Below, one piece after another: positions 17,421-17,430 of a stretch of DNA of 17,430 bases (the stretch's first letter is position 1; every line of letters begins with the position of its first letter). Source of the stretch: a bacterium. Lineage in GTDB: Bacteria > Patescibacteria > JAEDAM01 > Absconditabacterales > Absconditicoccaceae. Location of the stretch: NCBI GenBank assembly GCA_030528665.1, contig JAUMYK010000023.1:1-17430 (forward strand), in the 5' to 3' direction. The position numbers and the translations under genes are program-made. The notes under the pieces were generated by a model. The model ran no database searches and was not told the DNA's origin. It was given only the letters and a program-made list of their open reading frames with translations.

Positions 17421-17430
17421 TAGTTATTCT

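Noticed and set aside
17348..17422. A complete tRNA ending at 17420
   Set aside because: Counting back from the T arm gives no 5' strand matching CCCTCCC and no D arm, and position 33 would not be T; only the 3' half is convincing.
1..17430. CRISPR array or insertion sequence
   Set aside because: No regularly spaced repeats and no transposase or terminal inverted repeats were seen on either strand.

Overview
The window reads sensibly only if UGA is a glycine codon (translation table 25, known from Absconditabacteria/SR1 and Gracilibacteria). Many reading frames are broken by in-frame TGA. When TGA is read as Gly they join into full-length proteins of recognisable families, each ending in TAA or TAG. 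The DNA is AT-rich, genes are tightly packed, and few starts have a clear Shine-Dalgarno sequence. I infer a temperate phage or prophage of an Absconditabacteria/Gracilibacteria-type host.

Layout. Bases 1-1748 (+ strand) hold the 3' end of an unknown gene with a terminator, then a promoter and a two-gene unit: a secreted repeat protein and an RDD-like membrane protein. A bidirectional terminator (1799-1826) separates these from the phage genes. From 15994 down to 1842 everything lies on the - strand in one direction: NinG-like protein, two-TM coiled-coil protein, four small proteins (two with zinc-binding cysteine pairs), TerS, TerL, portal, a small protein, scaffold, major capsid protein, a small charged protein, a connector-like protein, a beta-propeller-like tail protein, and a 1055-residue virion protein with a CHAP hydrolase domain. 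The order TerS-TerL-portal-scaffold-coat-connector-propeller matches P22-like short-tailed phages.

On the + strand, 16227-17249 encodes a tyrosine integrase. It is followed by a terminator, a promoter-like sequence and the 3' half of a tRNA gene (probably Lys, CUU), which is the likely attachment site. The integrase and the - strand operon are driven by divergent promoters built to the same plan: a 16-bp spacer, an identical 11-bp element 6 bp after the -10 box, and a leader hairpin ending in a U-tract just before the start codon.

In working terms, the leftward operon packages DNA (TerS/TerL through the portal), builds the head (scaffold, capsid) and the short tail, and delivers a peptidoglycan hydrolase with the particle. 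The integrase handles insertion at the tRNA. No repressor, replication gene, tailspike or separate endolysin is visible. The phage may extend past the left edge, or it may be a reduced or satellite element.
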